A DNA stretch of 35,590 nt from SVFI01 sp964519385 (GCA_964519385.1 CAZFLR010000024.1:1-35590); one strand, 5' to 3'; shown: positions 7,328 through 15,690, counted from the stretch's first letter. Program-made: numbers and translations. Notes: generated by a model not told the origin, from the letters alone.

Positions 7328-8260
7328 TTAATTTTTTTCTGATGTAAGTTTGTAGAATACCATACTTACAACGAGAGTTATAATAAACAGAACAACTGAA
7401 TATGCCGCAGCTCTACCATAATTCTGACCTGCTCCTGCATTGATATAGGATTTAATCAGCATAACGATAGTTCTTGTAGACTGTACATTAGTACCGGCAA
7501 CGTTGACAACAGGTGATCCTTCGTTGAACAACTGCGGAATATCGTACATCTGTAAACCACCGATTGCAGATGTTACCATCGTAAACTGCAAAATCGGTTT
7601 CAACAGCGGAACTGTAATCTTGAAGAACTGCTGTCTTGCAGTTGCTCCGTCCACCATTGCTGCTTCATAAAGAGCCGGGTTAATACCCATGATACCTGCG
7701 ATAAGCACGATCATTGTATTTCCGTACCACATCCAGAACTGGATAAATGCGATAATAAGGAATGACCACCAGCCTTGTGTCAGTACACCCTTATCTCCGC
7801 AAAGCCCTAAAGCTTTTAAAACAGCTGTCATAGAGCCATGTACATCAAATAAACTGTAGAACAATACGGCGATTGTAGCTGCCGTGATAATGTTTGGCAT
7901 ATACATAATAACTTTATATGCACCCTGACCTCTTAACTTGTTATGGGTATCTGTAAACCAGGCTGCCAATAACAGAGATAAAAGAATCTGTGGGATAAAA
8001 TTCAATAACCATAAACCAATTGTGACAAGAATTGCCTGCCACACTTCACCGTTTCCGGAGAATACATAATTAATATAGTTTCCAAAACCGAATTCGGTTG
8101 TCATATTATTTCTGCCTACTTTATGATCATACAATAATGATTTATAGAAAGTATACAGAAGCGGATAAAACTGGAAAACTAAAAACACTACAAAGAACGG
8201 CGCGATAAAACGAAATCCGTACTTTCCGTATTCAACTGTTTTTCTTTTATTATTCTTCAC
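7328..8260 (-). CDS. Sugar ABC transporter permease, MalF type
   Basis: A 310-residue permease with six predicted helices and the EAA loop at about 209-230 (YEAAMVDGATARQQFFKITV). It has a short N-terminus, as in many Gram-positive MalF/MsmF-type proteins, and a long extracytoplasmic loop between helices 1 and 2. The start is a GTG at 8260, with GGGAG and AAGG-like sequence upstream. It follows the binding-protein gene after 147 nt that contain a stable hairpin, suggesting step-down expression relative to the binding protein. With the MalG-type partner it forms the membrane channel. Confidence 0.93.
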   Translation of the reverse strand: MKNNKRKTVEYGKYGFRFIAPFFVVFLVFQFYPLLYTFYKSLLYDHKVGRNNMTTEFGFGNYINYVFSGNGEVWQAILVTIGLWLLNFIPQILLSLLLAAWFTDTHNKLRGQGAYKVIMYMPNIITAATIAVLFYSLFDVHGSMTAVLKALGLCGDKGVLTQGWWSFLIIAFIQFWMWYGNTMIVLIAGIMGINPALYEAAMVDGATARQQFFKITVPLLKPILQFTMVTSAIGGLQMYDIPQLFNEGSPVVNVAGTNVQSTRTIVMLIKSYINAGAGQNYGRAAAYSVVLFIITLVVSMVFYKLTSEKN

Positions 8261-8335
8261 ACCTTCACTCCCAATCTGTAATATTTCAATCCAAGAAGAG
8301 CATACTTCCTCAAAGAAATATCTTCTTTTTTAAAA

Positions 8336-8370
8336 CTATGCACCAATGTGGCAACCACATTGGTGCATAG
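8336..8370 (-). terminator. Intercistronic hairpin after the binding-protein gene (partial terminator or mRNA stabiliser)
   Basis: Sixteen-base perfect arms (8336-8351 and 8355-8370) around a 3-nt loop. On the minus strand it is followed by TTTTAAAAAAG. It lies 37 nt past the binding-protein stop and 75 nt before the permease start, the usual place for elements that raise binding-protein output above permease output. Confidence 0.75.
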
Positions 8371-8407
8371 CCATTTTAAGTGTTATTCACTTTGTAATCG
8401 AATCAGA

Positions 8408-9904
8408 TTATTCTACTGTGATATAATCATAAGTAGCAGCAACTTCATCTTTTACATACTGAACAGCTTCGTCTGCTGTAGCAAGTGTTCCAGCATTGTA
8501 AGCTTCAGATGCTTTATCCATGATAGCTTTAAGGTTAGCATCAAGGTATGTAGAGTTGCTTAAGTCGATGTTAAGTGCAGCGTTAGCCCATGTTTCAACC
8601 GGGTTCTGTCCGCCAAGTACGCCTGATGCGCCTTCGCCGTCAGCGATGATCTGAGCAACTGCTTCTTTGTTGTTAACGAAGTCGAATGTATTCTTCTCGA
8701 TTGTGTACATTACGTCTGCGTTACAGCATAACTGATACAGTAAGTATGCACATAATTCTGGGTTAGGTGTATCAGCACCTACAGAAACGTATGTACCACC
8801 CCAGTGATATCCTACAGGACCTTCACAAACTCTCCAGTCACCGTATGTGCTGTTTTCTGAATCTTCAGAAGTAGCGATTGACCAGTATACGAACCATGTA
8901 CATCCGAAGTAACCGAATACGTCACCTTCAAAGTTAGCTGACCATCCGTCAGACCACATAGATGTCTGATCTGTGTATCCGCCATCGTATAATTTCTTAG
9001 CTGTCTCGAAGTAATCTGTTACACAAGTATCAAGTGTTAATTTCTCAGAACCATCTTCTGCTACAGTAACCCAAGGCTGTGTCTGCTGATCCCAAATAGC
9101 GTATTTAACATCATCAGGACCTGAAAGCATCTTGTATCCAGCTTCTTTCATCTTGTCAGCTGTTGCGAAGAATGTATCCCAATCTTTAACTGCTTCCTGA
9201 ACGTCAGCAGGTTCGCCAGAGCCAAGAACTTCCTGAGCGATTGAGTAACGGTATGTAAAGTTACCAGCAGCTGCCTGCCAAGATAAAGCCTTTAACTCTC
9301 CGTTGTATGTAGCGTAATCTTTTGTGAACTGATATGCATTTGCATACATTTCATCTGTGATACCGATTTCAGAAAGAGCAAGTGTTGCATCGCTTTCTGT
9401 GTAGTATTTAGCTACATCGTTATCTGCAGGGATTAATGAAGGATATTTGTCACCAGCTGTCATAGCTGTGTCAACTGCTGTCTGGTATGTACCGTCTGTA
9501 CCAGAAACTGCAAGGTTAACATACTCAACATAAGGAGCTAACTCTGGGTTAGTTGGTGTAACATCATCCGGAAGCTCTGTTAATGTGTTTCCAGCTGCAT
9601 CTGTCTCACCAATGATGTAAGCAAGACGTGATCCTAATTCATCATTCCATGAGTAAACATAAATTTTCTTAGAATCATCCCATCCGTCTGTTGAAGGAGC
9701 ATCCATTGTAGCTGCTTCTACAACTGTAAGATCATCTTCTACAGGTGCTTCAGCATCATCTGTAGCTGCTGCGTCATCTGCAGGTGCTTCTGTTTCTGTT
9801 GTGTCTGTTGTGTCTGTTGTTGTTTCATCAGATCCGCCACATCCTACTAATAAAGATGCAACCATAGCTGTTGAAAGCAATACACTTAATAATTTCTTTT
9901 TCAT
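8408..9904 (-). CDS. Extracellular sugar-binding lipoprotein of the ABC importer
   Basis: A 498-residue solute-binding protein. The signal peptide ends in lipobox SLLVGC with C22 lipidated, followed by a Thr/Asp/Glu/Ala-rich flexible linker (about 25-65). The rest is a two-lobe, cluster-1 type sugar-binding fold with many Trp and Tyr that could stack on sugars. AGGAGGA precedes the ATG. It is first in the transporter operon, behind a TTGCCA/TATATT promoter. Specificity for cellobiose or longer cellodextrins is inferred only from the divergent cellobiose phosphorylase gene. It is longer than many MalE-type proteins, mainly because of the linker. Confidence 0.9.
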   Translation of the reverse strand: MKKKLLSVLLSTAMVASLLVGCGGSDETTTDTTDTTETEAPADDAAATDDAEAPVEDDLTVVEAATMDAPSTDGWDDSKKIYVYSWNDELGSRLAYIIGETDAAGNTLTELPDDVTPTNPELAPYVEYVNLAVSGTDGTYQTAVDTAMTAGDKYPSLIPADNDVAKYYTESDATLALSEIGITDEMYANAYQFTKDYATYNGELKALSWQAAAGNFTYRYSIAQEVLGSGEPADVQEAVKDWDTFFATADKMKEAGYKMLSGPDDVKYAIWDQQTQPWVTVAEDGSEKLTLDTCVTDYFETAKKLYDGGYTDQTSMWSDGWSANFEGDVFGYFGCTWFVYWSIATSEDSENSTYGDWRVCEGPVGYHWGGTYVSVGADTPNPELCAYLLYQLCCNADVMYTIEKNTFDFVNNKEAVAQIIADGEGASGVLGGQNPVETWANAALNIDLSNSTYLDANLKAIMDKASEAYNAGTLATADEAVQYVKDEVAATYDYITVE

Positions 9905-9959
9905 TCTTTTTTGTCCTCCTCTAAAAAAATGTTTGAAATAAGTGTTGGTTAATAGTTTT

Positions 9960-10005
9960 GCATTTATGTAATTATCGCCGAAACGATATAAATGCCTTTT
10001 TCGGC
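9960..10005 (-). promoter_or_regulatory. Structured 5' leader of the importer mRNA with two exclusive pairings
   Basis: GCATTTAT (9960-9967) can pair with ATAAATGC (9988-9995), with TATCG/CGATA pairing inside. Alternatively GCCGAAA (9977-9983) can pair with TTTCGGC (9999-10005), which breaks the first structure. Neither has a T tract right after it, so any control would act on translation or RNA stability. No known riboswitch class is recognised. Confidence 0.35.
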
Positions 10006-10037
10006 ACGCAAAAGCACAATGTGTCTCTCGCTTTTCT

Positions 10038-10066
10038 TAATATACAACAATTTGGACAGAATGGCA
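10038..10066 (-). promoter_or_regulatory. Promoter of the sugar importer operon
   Basis: On the minus strand: TTGCCA (10061-10066), 17 nt, TATATT (10038-10043). The predicted start is near 10031, giving a leader of about 127 nt before the binding-protein ATG. Confidence 0.7.
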
Positions 10067-10247
10067 ATAATTTTTTTGTATTTATTGTACACTTTTTATA
10101 TTTTTGTCACTATTTCACAATTTTAGAATTGTATTTTTGAACCAAACGTACATATTCTGTTCACATTTTGTTTACATTTAAAAATATACCATTTATACAC
10201 CCTCAGTGCAATCAGTAATTTTCCTCTGCGCGCGCATGTATTTTTGC

Positions 10248-10276
10248 TTGCTTTTATACTCTTCATTGAGTATAAT
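10248..10276 (+). promoter_or_regulatory. Promoter of cellobiose phosphorylase with an operator-like palindrome
   Basis: TTGCTT (10248-10253), 17 nt, TATAAT (10271-10276). An inverted repeat with 8-base arms, TTATACTC (10254-10261) and GAGTATAA (10268-10275), fills the spacer and covers most of the -10 box. A protein bound there would block RNA polymerase. Confidence 0.7.
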
Positions 10277-10316
10277 TTTAAGTACATATTTATATTACGA
10301 AAGGACATGAAAAGGT

Positions 10317-12794
10317 ATGAAATTTGGTTTTTTCGATGACAACAATAAAGAATACGTCATCACCTCACCTAAAACTCCATATCCATGGATTAACTATTTG
10401 GGAACACAGGATTTCTTCTCCCTGATTTCCAATACGGCAGGCGGTTACAGTTTCTACAAGGATGCCCGTCTTCGCAGAATTACACGCTACCGCTACAACA
10501 ACGTTCCTATTGATATGGGAGGCCGTTACTTCTATATTAATGACGAAGGAACCATCTGGAATCCGGGCTGGTCACCGGTCAAGACAGAGCTTGACAGCTA
10601 TGAATGCCGTCACGGTATGGGTTACACCATCATCACAGGTAAGAAAAACAATCTGAAAGCAGAAGTTACATTCTTCGTTCCTCAGAATTACACCGGTGAA
10701 GTACAGCAGGTCGTATTAACCAATGAAGGAAACACAGAAAAGAACTTCTCCCTCTACTCATTCGCCGAATGGTGTCTGTGGGACGCACAGGATGACTGTA
10801 CGAACTTCCAGAGAAACTTCAGTACCGGACGTGTGGAAGTTGTAGATTCTACCATTTACCACAAAACAGAGTACAGAGACCGTCGTAATCACTTTGCTTT
10901 CTACACTGTAAATGATACCATCGACGGATACGATACAGACAGAGATGCTTTCATCGGTCTTTACAACGGCTTCCACAACCCACAGGTAGTTGAGGCAGAT
11001 AAAGCAAGCAACTCCTTCGCCGACGGCTGGTCACCAATCGCATCTCACTACAAGAAGATTACATTGGCACCGGGCGAGACTAAGACTCTGGTATTCATTC
11101 TCGGTTATGTCGAAATGCCTGAAGATGAAAAATTTGAAGCTGACGGCAAAACAATCAATAAAGTAAAAGCTCTCAGTCTAATGGAGCAGTATAACACACC
11201 TGAAAAGGTTGCTGCCGGACTTGCAGAATTAAAAGAAACATGGGACAAATTACTCAGCATCTTAAACGTAAACACACCGGATGATAAGGTTAACAGAATG
11301 GTTAACATCTGGAACCAGTATCAGTGTATGGTTACATTCAACCTTTCACGTTCTGCTTCTTACTTCGAGTCAGGTATCGGACGTGGTATGGGATTCCGTG
11401 ATTCCAACCAGGACGTTCTCGGATTCGTACATCAGATTCCGGATCGTGCAAGAGAAAGAATTATCGATATTGCCTCTACCCAGTTCCCGGACGGCGGATG
11501 TTATCATCAGTACCAGCCGCTTACCAAGAAGGGTAATGCCGATATCGGCGGCGACTTCTCAGATGACCCGTTATGGTTAATCCTTTCTGTGTCTGCATAT
11601 ATTAAGGAAACAGGCGATTGGACCATCTTAGATGAAATGGTTCCTTACGACAACGATATGAGCATCGCTCAGACAATGCTCGACCACTTAAAGGTTTCTT
11701 TCTACCACATCGTAGAGAACCTCGGACCTCACGGTCTTCCGCTTGCAATGCGTGCTGACTGGAACGACTGTATCAACCTTTCATGCTTCTCAGATACACC
11801 GGGCGAGAGCTTCCAGACTTATACCAATCCTAAGTTTGCCGCTGAGGGTGGTTATTCAAAGGTTGCAGAGTCTGCATTTGTTGCTGCTCTCTTCACATAC
11901 GCAGGTCCTAACTACGTGGAAATCCTGAAACACTTAGGCAAGGATGATGAAGCTGCCAAGGCACAGGCCGAAATCGACAAGATGATGGCAAACATGATGG
12001 AACATGCATGGGACGGCGACTGGTTCCTCCGCGCATACGATGCAAACGGAAACAAGATGGGTTCCAAGGAATGTGAAGAAGGACAGATTTTCATCGAGCC
12101 GCAGGGATTTGCCATTATGTCAGGTCTTGATGAGGATGTTACAAAGAAAACCCTCAAAGCTATCGACGAGAGACTTAACACAGAACACGGACTTGTACTT
12201 AACAATCCTGCATTCACAAAATACTATGTTGAATACGGTGAAATTTCTACATATCCGGGCGGATATAAAGAAAACGCCGGTATCTTCACACACAACAATG
12301 CATGGATTATCTGTGCTGCAGCCTATGCCGGCGAAGGAGATCAGGCATTCAAATACTATTCTGAAATCGCACCTGCATTTACAGAAGAGACTTCCGATCT
12401 TCATAAGACAGAGCCATATGTATACGGTCAGATGATTGGTGGTAAAGACGCAGGTTCTGATATCGGTCAGACAGGCAAGAACTTCGGTCAGGGCAAGAAC
12501 TCATGGCTGACAGGTACTGCTGCATGGAACATGGTAGCAATCTCCCAGTACATCTTAGGTGTACAGGCTGATTTCGACGGATTAAAGATTGATCCTTCTA
12601 TCCCTTCTGCATGGGACGGATTATCTGCAACACGTCAGTTCCGCGGAGCTACATACGACATCAAGGTTTCTAACCCTAACCACATCAGCAAGGGTATCAA
12701 GAGTGTAGTCGTTGACGGAAATGCTATTGAAGGAAACATTATCCCTTCTTTCGGCGACGGAAAAACACATACAGTTGAAGTTGTTATGGGCTAA
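10317..12794 (+). CDS. Cellobiose phosphorylase (GH94)
   Basis: An 825-residue cytosolic GH94 enzyme that splits cellobiose with phosphate into glucose 1-phosphate and glucose, saving ATP. The whole protein resembles clostridial cellobiose phosphorylases, from MKFGFFDD and TPYPWINYLG at the start to a C-terminal beta domain ending in HTVEVVMG. The N-terminal beta-sandwich precedes an (alpha/alpha)6 barrel. The MRADWNDC segment (D481 to C485) carries the GH94 general-acid Asp. The SRSASYFESGIGRGMGFRDS stretch of the phosphate and substrate site is intact. GAAAGGA lies 11 nt before the ATG; an out-of-frame ATG at 10307 gives only a 10-codon frame. It is divergent from its probable importer and ends at a strong terminator. 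Confidence 0.95.
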   Translation: MKFGFFDDNNKEYVITSPKTPYPWINYLGTQDFFSLISNTAGGYSFYKDARLRRITRYRYNNVPIDMGGRYFYINDEGTIWNPGWSPVKTELDSYECRHGMGYTIITGKKNNLKAEVTFFVPQNYTGEVQQVVLTNEGNTEKNFSLYSFAEWCLWDAQDDCTNFQRNFSTGRVEVVDSTIYHKTEYRDRRNHFAFYTVNDTIDGYDTDRDAFIGLYNGFHNPQVVEADKASNSFADGWSPIASHYKKITLAPGETKTLVFILGYVEMPEDEKFEADGKTINKVKALSLMEQYNTPEKVAAGLAELKETWDKLLSILNVNTPDDKVNRMVNIWNQYQCMVTFNLSRSASYFESGIGRGMGFRDSNQDVLGFVHQIPDRARERIIDIASTQFPDGGCYHQYQPLTKKGNADIGGDFSDDPLWLILSVSAYIKETGDWTILDEMVPYDNDMSIAQTMLDHLKVSFYHIVENLGPHGLPLAMRADWNDCINLSCFSDTPGESFQTYTNPKFAAEGGYSKVAESAFVAALFTYAGPNYVEILKHLGKDDEAAKAQAEIDKMMANMMEHAWDGDWFLRAYDANGNKMGSKECEEGQIFIEPQGFAIMSGLDEDVTKKTLKAIDERLNTEHGLVLNNPAFTKYYVEYGEISTYPGGYKENAGIFTHNNAWIICAAAYAGEGDQAFKYYSEIAPAFTEETSDLHKTEPYVYGQMIGGKDAGSDIGQTGKNFGQGKNSWLTGTAAWNMVAISQYILGVQADFDGLKIDPSIPSAWDGLSATRQFRGATYDIKVSNPNHISKGIKSVVVDGNAIEGNIIPSFGDGKTHTVEVVMG

Positions 12795-12820
12795 TCCATT
12801 CACAAACAAAAACTCAGAAC

Positions 12821-12842
12821 CCCCGCACCATACGGTGCGGGG
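12821..12842. terminator. Bidirectional terminator between cellobiose phosphorylase and cardiolipin synthase
   Basis: GC-rich 9-base arms CCCCGCACC (12821-12829) and GGTGCGGGG (12834-12842), followed on the plus strand by a T-rich tail (ATTCTTTTTCTTTT). It lies between two converging genes and could also serve the minus strand, where the tail is poorer in T. Confidence 0.85.
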
Positions 12843-12881
12843 ATTCTTTTTCTTTTACATTTTCAAATCATTCTGTGTTCA

Positions 12882-14486
12882 TTATACCAGCGGACCAAAG
12901 AGCCTTAGCACATGTCCCGTGATGCGATACCACCACGGCAAATCTATATAATACTGATAGTCAACCTTTCTGCACTTTTTCAACGTCGCCTGAAAATCCT
13001 TTTCAATTTCATTCACAACCGGATTTTTATAGATATAGGTTCCGCACTCAAAATGCTCATAAAGACTTCTAAAATCCAGATTAATCGTTCCAACTACAGC
13101 TTTACAGTCATCTGAAACAAACTCTTTTGCGTGGACGAATCCCGGAACATATTCATAAATCTTTACGCCGGCCGCCAAAAGCTGCGGATAATACGTTCTG
13201 GCAATGGCATAAATTGCTTTTTTATCCGGTATTCCCGGCAAAATAATCTTTACATCCACGCCGCGCCGCGCCGCAAACTCCAGTGCTGTTACCGTCTCAT
13301 TATCAATAATAAGATACGGAGTCATAATATGAACGTATGAGGTCGCCCGGTTGATAATATCCAGATAAACGCTTTCTGCCACATCAAGCCGGTTCGTAGG
13401 ATCGTCATTATACGGAATCACAAATCCGGCCCCCAAATTCAGTCCCGTTGGCGGAAGGATATATTTTTCATAATCCTCTTCTCCCCGCTCAGCCAGATTC
13501 CACATCTGAAGGAACATAAGAGTAAAGCTCTTTACCGCATCCCCTTCCAGCTTGACCGCCGTATCTTTCCAATGTCCGAAACGTTTTTTCCGATTCATAT
13601 ATTCATCCGCCAGATTGATTCCGCCATTGTATGCAATTTTTCCGTCAATCACAAGGATTTTCCGATGGTCACGATTATTTTGATGGGTCGAAAGAAACGG
13701 TTTAATAGGCGCGAATACCTTTGCCTGAATCCCCTTCTCCCGAAGCTCCTTCGGATAATTGTGCGGAAGTGCCACAAGAGAGCACATGCCATCATACATC
13801 ACTCGCACTTCTACGCCCTGTCTCGCTTTTTCTTCAAGCATCTCAAGCACAGAATCCCAGATAACTCCACGATTAATAATAAAATACTCAATGAAGATAA
13901 ATTTTTCCGCCTTTTTCAGCTCTTCCATAAAATCTTCATATTTTTCTTCTCCTGTGGAAAAGAAGCTCACTTTCGTATGGTCATAGGTAGGAAAATTATT
14001 ATACTTCTGGATATACCGTCCCAGATTCTGTATTCCGCTATCCTCTTTTTTTATTTTTTCAATCACCCTGTACTCTGTCTGCAGATACGGCTTCGTCTCA
14101 TCAATTCTCATCCCCAGTGCCTTCTGTATTGTCCGGTTCCCCGGATTGAGCATAATAAAAAGGTAAAGTGCTACGCCGAACACCGGAAACATGCAGATTG
14201 GCAAAATCCATGTTAATTTGAACGCCGGATTTTCTTCACTGTTGATAATATATATAATTGCCACAGCACCGAGGAAATCAAAAATATTTTTAAAAATTCC
14301 CGCATACTGTACCCGGCTGATAACCTCATACATAAAATATATCTGCACCAAAATCAGCGCAACCGTGACCATGGTCCGTCCAAACAAAAGCTTAAATAAC
14401 GCGTGCTTTCCTTTTTCATGAGCTCGCCTGGCTCCGGCTTTAAAACGCAAATTCAGTTTTTCTTCCGTTCTCTCTTCGTACTGCAT
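12882..14486 (-). CDS. cls: Cardiolipin synthase (phospholipase D family)
   Basis: A 534-residue membrane enzyme that joins two phosphatidylglycerols into cardiolipin and glycerol. Two N-terminal hydrophobic helices (about 35-105) are followed by two PLD domains, each with an HKD motif: H274-R-K with its downstream Asp (HRKILVIDGK), and H452-A-K with its downstream Asp (HAKEFVSDD). The length is slightly above the usual 480-510. The start at 14486 is preferred because GAGG lies 7 nt upstream; an in-frame ATG at 14549 would add 21 residues but falls within the promoter. Divergent from a MerR-type regulator and convergent with cellobiose phosphorylase. Confidence 0.92.
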   Translation of the reverse strand: MQYEERTEEKLNLRFKAGARRAHEKGKHALFKLLFGRTMVTVALILVQIYFMYEVISRVQYAGIFKNIFDFLGAVAIIYIINSEENPAFKLTWILPICMFPVFGVALYLFIMLNPGNRTIQKALGMRIDETKPYLQTEYRVIEKIKKEDSGIQNLGRYIQKYNNFPTYDHTKVSFFSTGEEKYEDFMEELKKAEKFIFIEYFIINRGVIWDSVLEMLEEKARQGVEVRVMYDGMCSLVALPHNYPKELREKGIQAKVFAPIKPFLSTHQNNRDHRKILVIDGKIAYNGGINLADEYMNRKKRFGHWKDTAVKLEGDAVKSFTLMFLQMWNLAERGEEDYEKYILPPTGLNLGAGFVIPYNDDPTNRLDVAESVYLDIINRATSYVHIMTPYLIIDNETVTALEFAARRGVDVKIILPGIPDKKAIYAIARTYYPQLLAAGVKIYEYVPGFVHAKEFVSDDCKAVVGTINLDFRSLYEHFECGTYIYKNPVVNEIEKDFQATLKKCRKVDYQYYIDLPWWYRITGHVLRLFGPLV

Positions 14487-14521
14487 AGTGTTTCCTCTAT
14501 CACTCCTAAACAAATTCCTAT

Positions 14522-14549
14522 ATTTTATATTATCACTTTTTAACTGCAA
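14522..14549 (-). promoter_or_regulatory. Probable promoter of cardiolipin synthase
   Basis: On the minus strand: TTGCAG (14544-14549), 16 nt, TAAAAT (14522-14527). The predicted start is about 30 nt before the chosen ATG, which supports the shorter start. Confidence 0.5.
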
Positions 14550-14678
14550 AAAAATTATTTCATTACATTTTTAAGATTGTTTTTATATTTAAATTCCGTA
14601 TTGTTGTTTTTTATCGTTTATGTCATACTTACATATAGAAAAAGATATTTACAGCACTTTTAAGCATGCGAGGTACCT

Positions 14679-15482
14679 ATGAAAGGATATTTATCCATCG
14701 GAAAAGTTTCCAAATTAAAAAATGTAAGCATTAAATCGCTCCGTTATTATGATGAAATTGGCATTTTAAAGCCCGCCTACATCAACGAGGCGACGAACTA
14801 CCGCTATTACAAGGAAGAGCAGCTTTTTCTTCTCGATGCAATCACACTCTGCATTGAGTTTGGCATTCCTTTGAAAAGCTTTCCAAAATATTATGACACC
14901 AACGGAAAAATCAATCTGCAGAACCTTCTGTTTGACGGCAAAGCTCTGGCAGAGGAAAAAATCAAATCCATGCGCAGCAGTATCGACACGCTTCAACAGA
15001 CCATCCGTATGCTGGAACAGTCTCCAGGCAGTGTACTTCCTTCCCGGAACATTGAAAAACGTCAGATTTTAACCATTCCGTTTGACGAGGTCACAACCTC
15101 TGACCGCTACAACCACAAGCTTCTTGCCCTGTTTGTGGAAGCGCAGAGAAATGGTATTACCGCTTCCTATCCATCAGGACTATTATATGAAGGCATCGGT
15201 AAAAAGGTGCAGAAATATGTGTTTGTTCATGCCGATTTTTCTACCGCATCACCGCAGGCACTCGATAAACTCGGTGCTCGCACTCTGCCGGAAGGTTCCT
15301 ATTACGTAAAGAAGGGTAATAAGCACCGGATTGAGCAGGCTGATTCCGTTTTCCCTGCTTTGTTAAATCTGGAGAAAAAGGATCATTATCTTCTTGTGGA
15401 AACCGATTTACTGAAAGAAGTTCTTCAAACGGATGACTCGGATGCTTCTCTTGAAATGCAGCTCTTATTTTTAAAACGATAA
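14679..15482 (+). CDS. MerR-family regulator with GyrI-like effector domain
   Basis: A 267-residue transcription regulator. The N-terminal MerR winged helix-turn-helix covers about 5-75 (YLSIGKVSKLKNVSIKSLRY, YYDEIGILKP, TNYRYYKEEQL). A coiled-coil dimer helix (about 90-117) leads to a C-terminal domain (about 130-267) that resembles the GyrI-like or BmrR-type small-molecule binding fold. Relatives sense amphipathic drugs and distort the promoter to activate transcription. The ATG has GAGGT 5 nt upstream. Its divergent neighbour is cardiolipin synthase, so control of that membrane-lipid gene is possible, but no operator with a 19-20 nt spaced promoter was identified. Confidence 0.85.
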   Translation: MKGYLSIGKVSKLKNVSIKSLRYYDEIGILKPAYINEATNYRYYKEEQLFLLDAITLCIEFGIPLKSFPKYYDTNGKINLQNLLFDGKALAEEKIKSMRSSIDTLQQTIRMLEQSPGSVLPSRNIEKRQILTIPFDEVTTSDRYNHKLLALFVEAQRNGITASYPSGLLYEGIGKKVQKYVFVHADFSTASPQALDKLGARTLPEGSYYVKKGNKHRIEQADSVFPALLNLEKKDHYLLVETDLLKEVLQTDDSDASLEMQLLFLKR

Positions 15483-15483
15483 A

Positions 15484-15516
15484 AAAGAAAGCCTTGAATA
15501 CACAAGGCTTTCTTTT
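15484..15516. terminator. Bidirectional terminator between the merR-type gene and tRNA-Arg
   Basis: Thirteen-base perfect arms, AAAGAAAGCCTTG (15484-15496) and CAAGGCTTTCTTT (15503-15515). The tail is TTTT on the plus strand and six T on the minus strand. It lies right after the MerR-type stop and right after the tRNA-Arg 3' end. Confidence 0.88.
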
Positions 15517-15521
15517 CTCAG

Positions 15522-15595
15522 CGTGCGTGAGAAGATTCGAACTCCCGACCTTTTGGTCCGTAGCCAAACGCTCTATCCAGCTGAGCTACACGCAC
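15522..15595 (-). tRNA. tRNA-Arg (anticodon ACG)
   Basis: Complete cloverleaf on the minus strand. The acceptor GTGCGTG/CACGCAC pairs, with G as discriminator. Anticodon stem TTTGG/CCAAA encloses loop CTACGGA, giving ACG (read as ICG). The T loop TTCGAAT is normal and no CCA is encoded. It is transcribed from a TTGACA/TAAAAT promoter about 27 nt upstream. Confidence 0.96.
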
Positions 15596-15628
15596 ATTCG
15601 TTACGGTTTATTACCGACAACATCATGT

Positions 15629-15657
15629 ATTTTACAATGTAAACTCCCGTATGTCAA
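15629..15657 (-). promoter_or_regulatory. Promoter of tRNA-Arg
   Basis: On the minus strand: TTGACA (15652-15657), 17 nt, TAAAAT (15629-15634); predicted start near 15622. The -35 box sits in the loop of a 14-bp inverted repeat whose left arm overlaps the -10 box. Confidence 0.75.
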
Positions 15658-15671
15658 GAGTTTACATTGTA
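15633..15671. repeat. Perfect 14-bp inverted repeat around the tRNA-Arg promoter
   Basis: Arms TACAATGTAAACTC (15633-15646) and GAGTTTACATTGTA (15658-15671), with an 11-nt loop. On the plus strand seven T follow, so it has the form of a terminator for that strand, but no plus-strand gene lies directly upstream that lacks its own. It may instead be an operator, or a barrier to antisense transcription into prfB. Confidence 0.7.
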
Positions 15672-15690
15672 TTTTTTTAACTATTTTCTA

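Larger units (their letters stand above)
9905..10316. other. Divergent regulatory region between importer and cellobiose phosphorylase
   Basis: This 412-nt AT-rich stretch has no supported gene. It holds the minus-strand importer promoter (10038-10066), a structured importer leader (9960-10005), a weak palindrome ACAATT/AATTGT near 10117-10135, and the plus-strand phosphorylase promoter with an overlapping palindrome (10248-10276). I looked for a clear CcpA cre site and did not find a convincing one. Confidence 0.7.

Noticed and set aside
9905..10316. CcpA cre site in the divergent sugar region
   Set aside because: I looked for the TGWAANCGNTNWCA-type pattern on both strands and found no good match.
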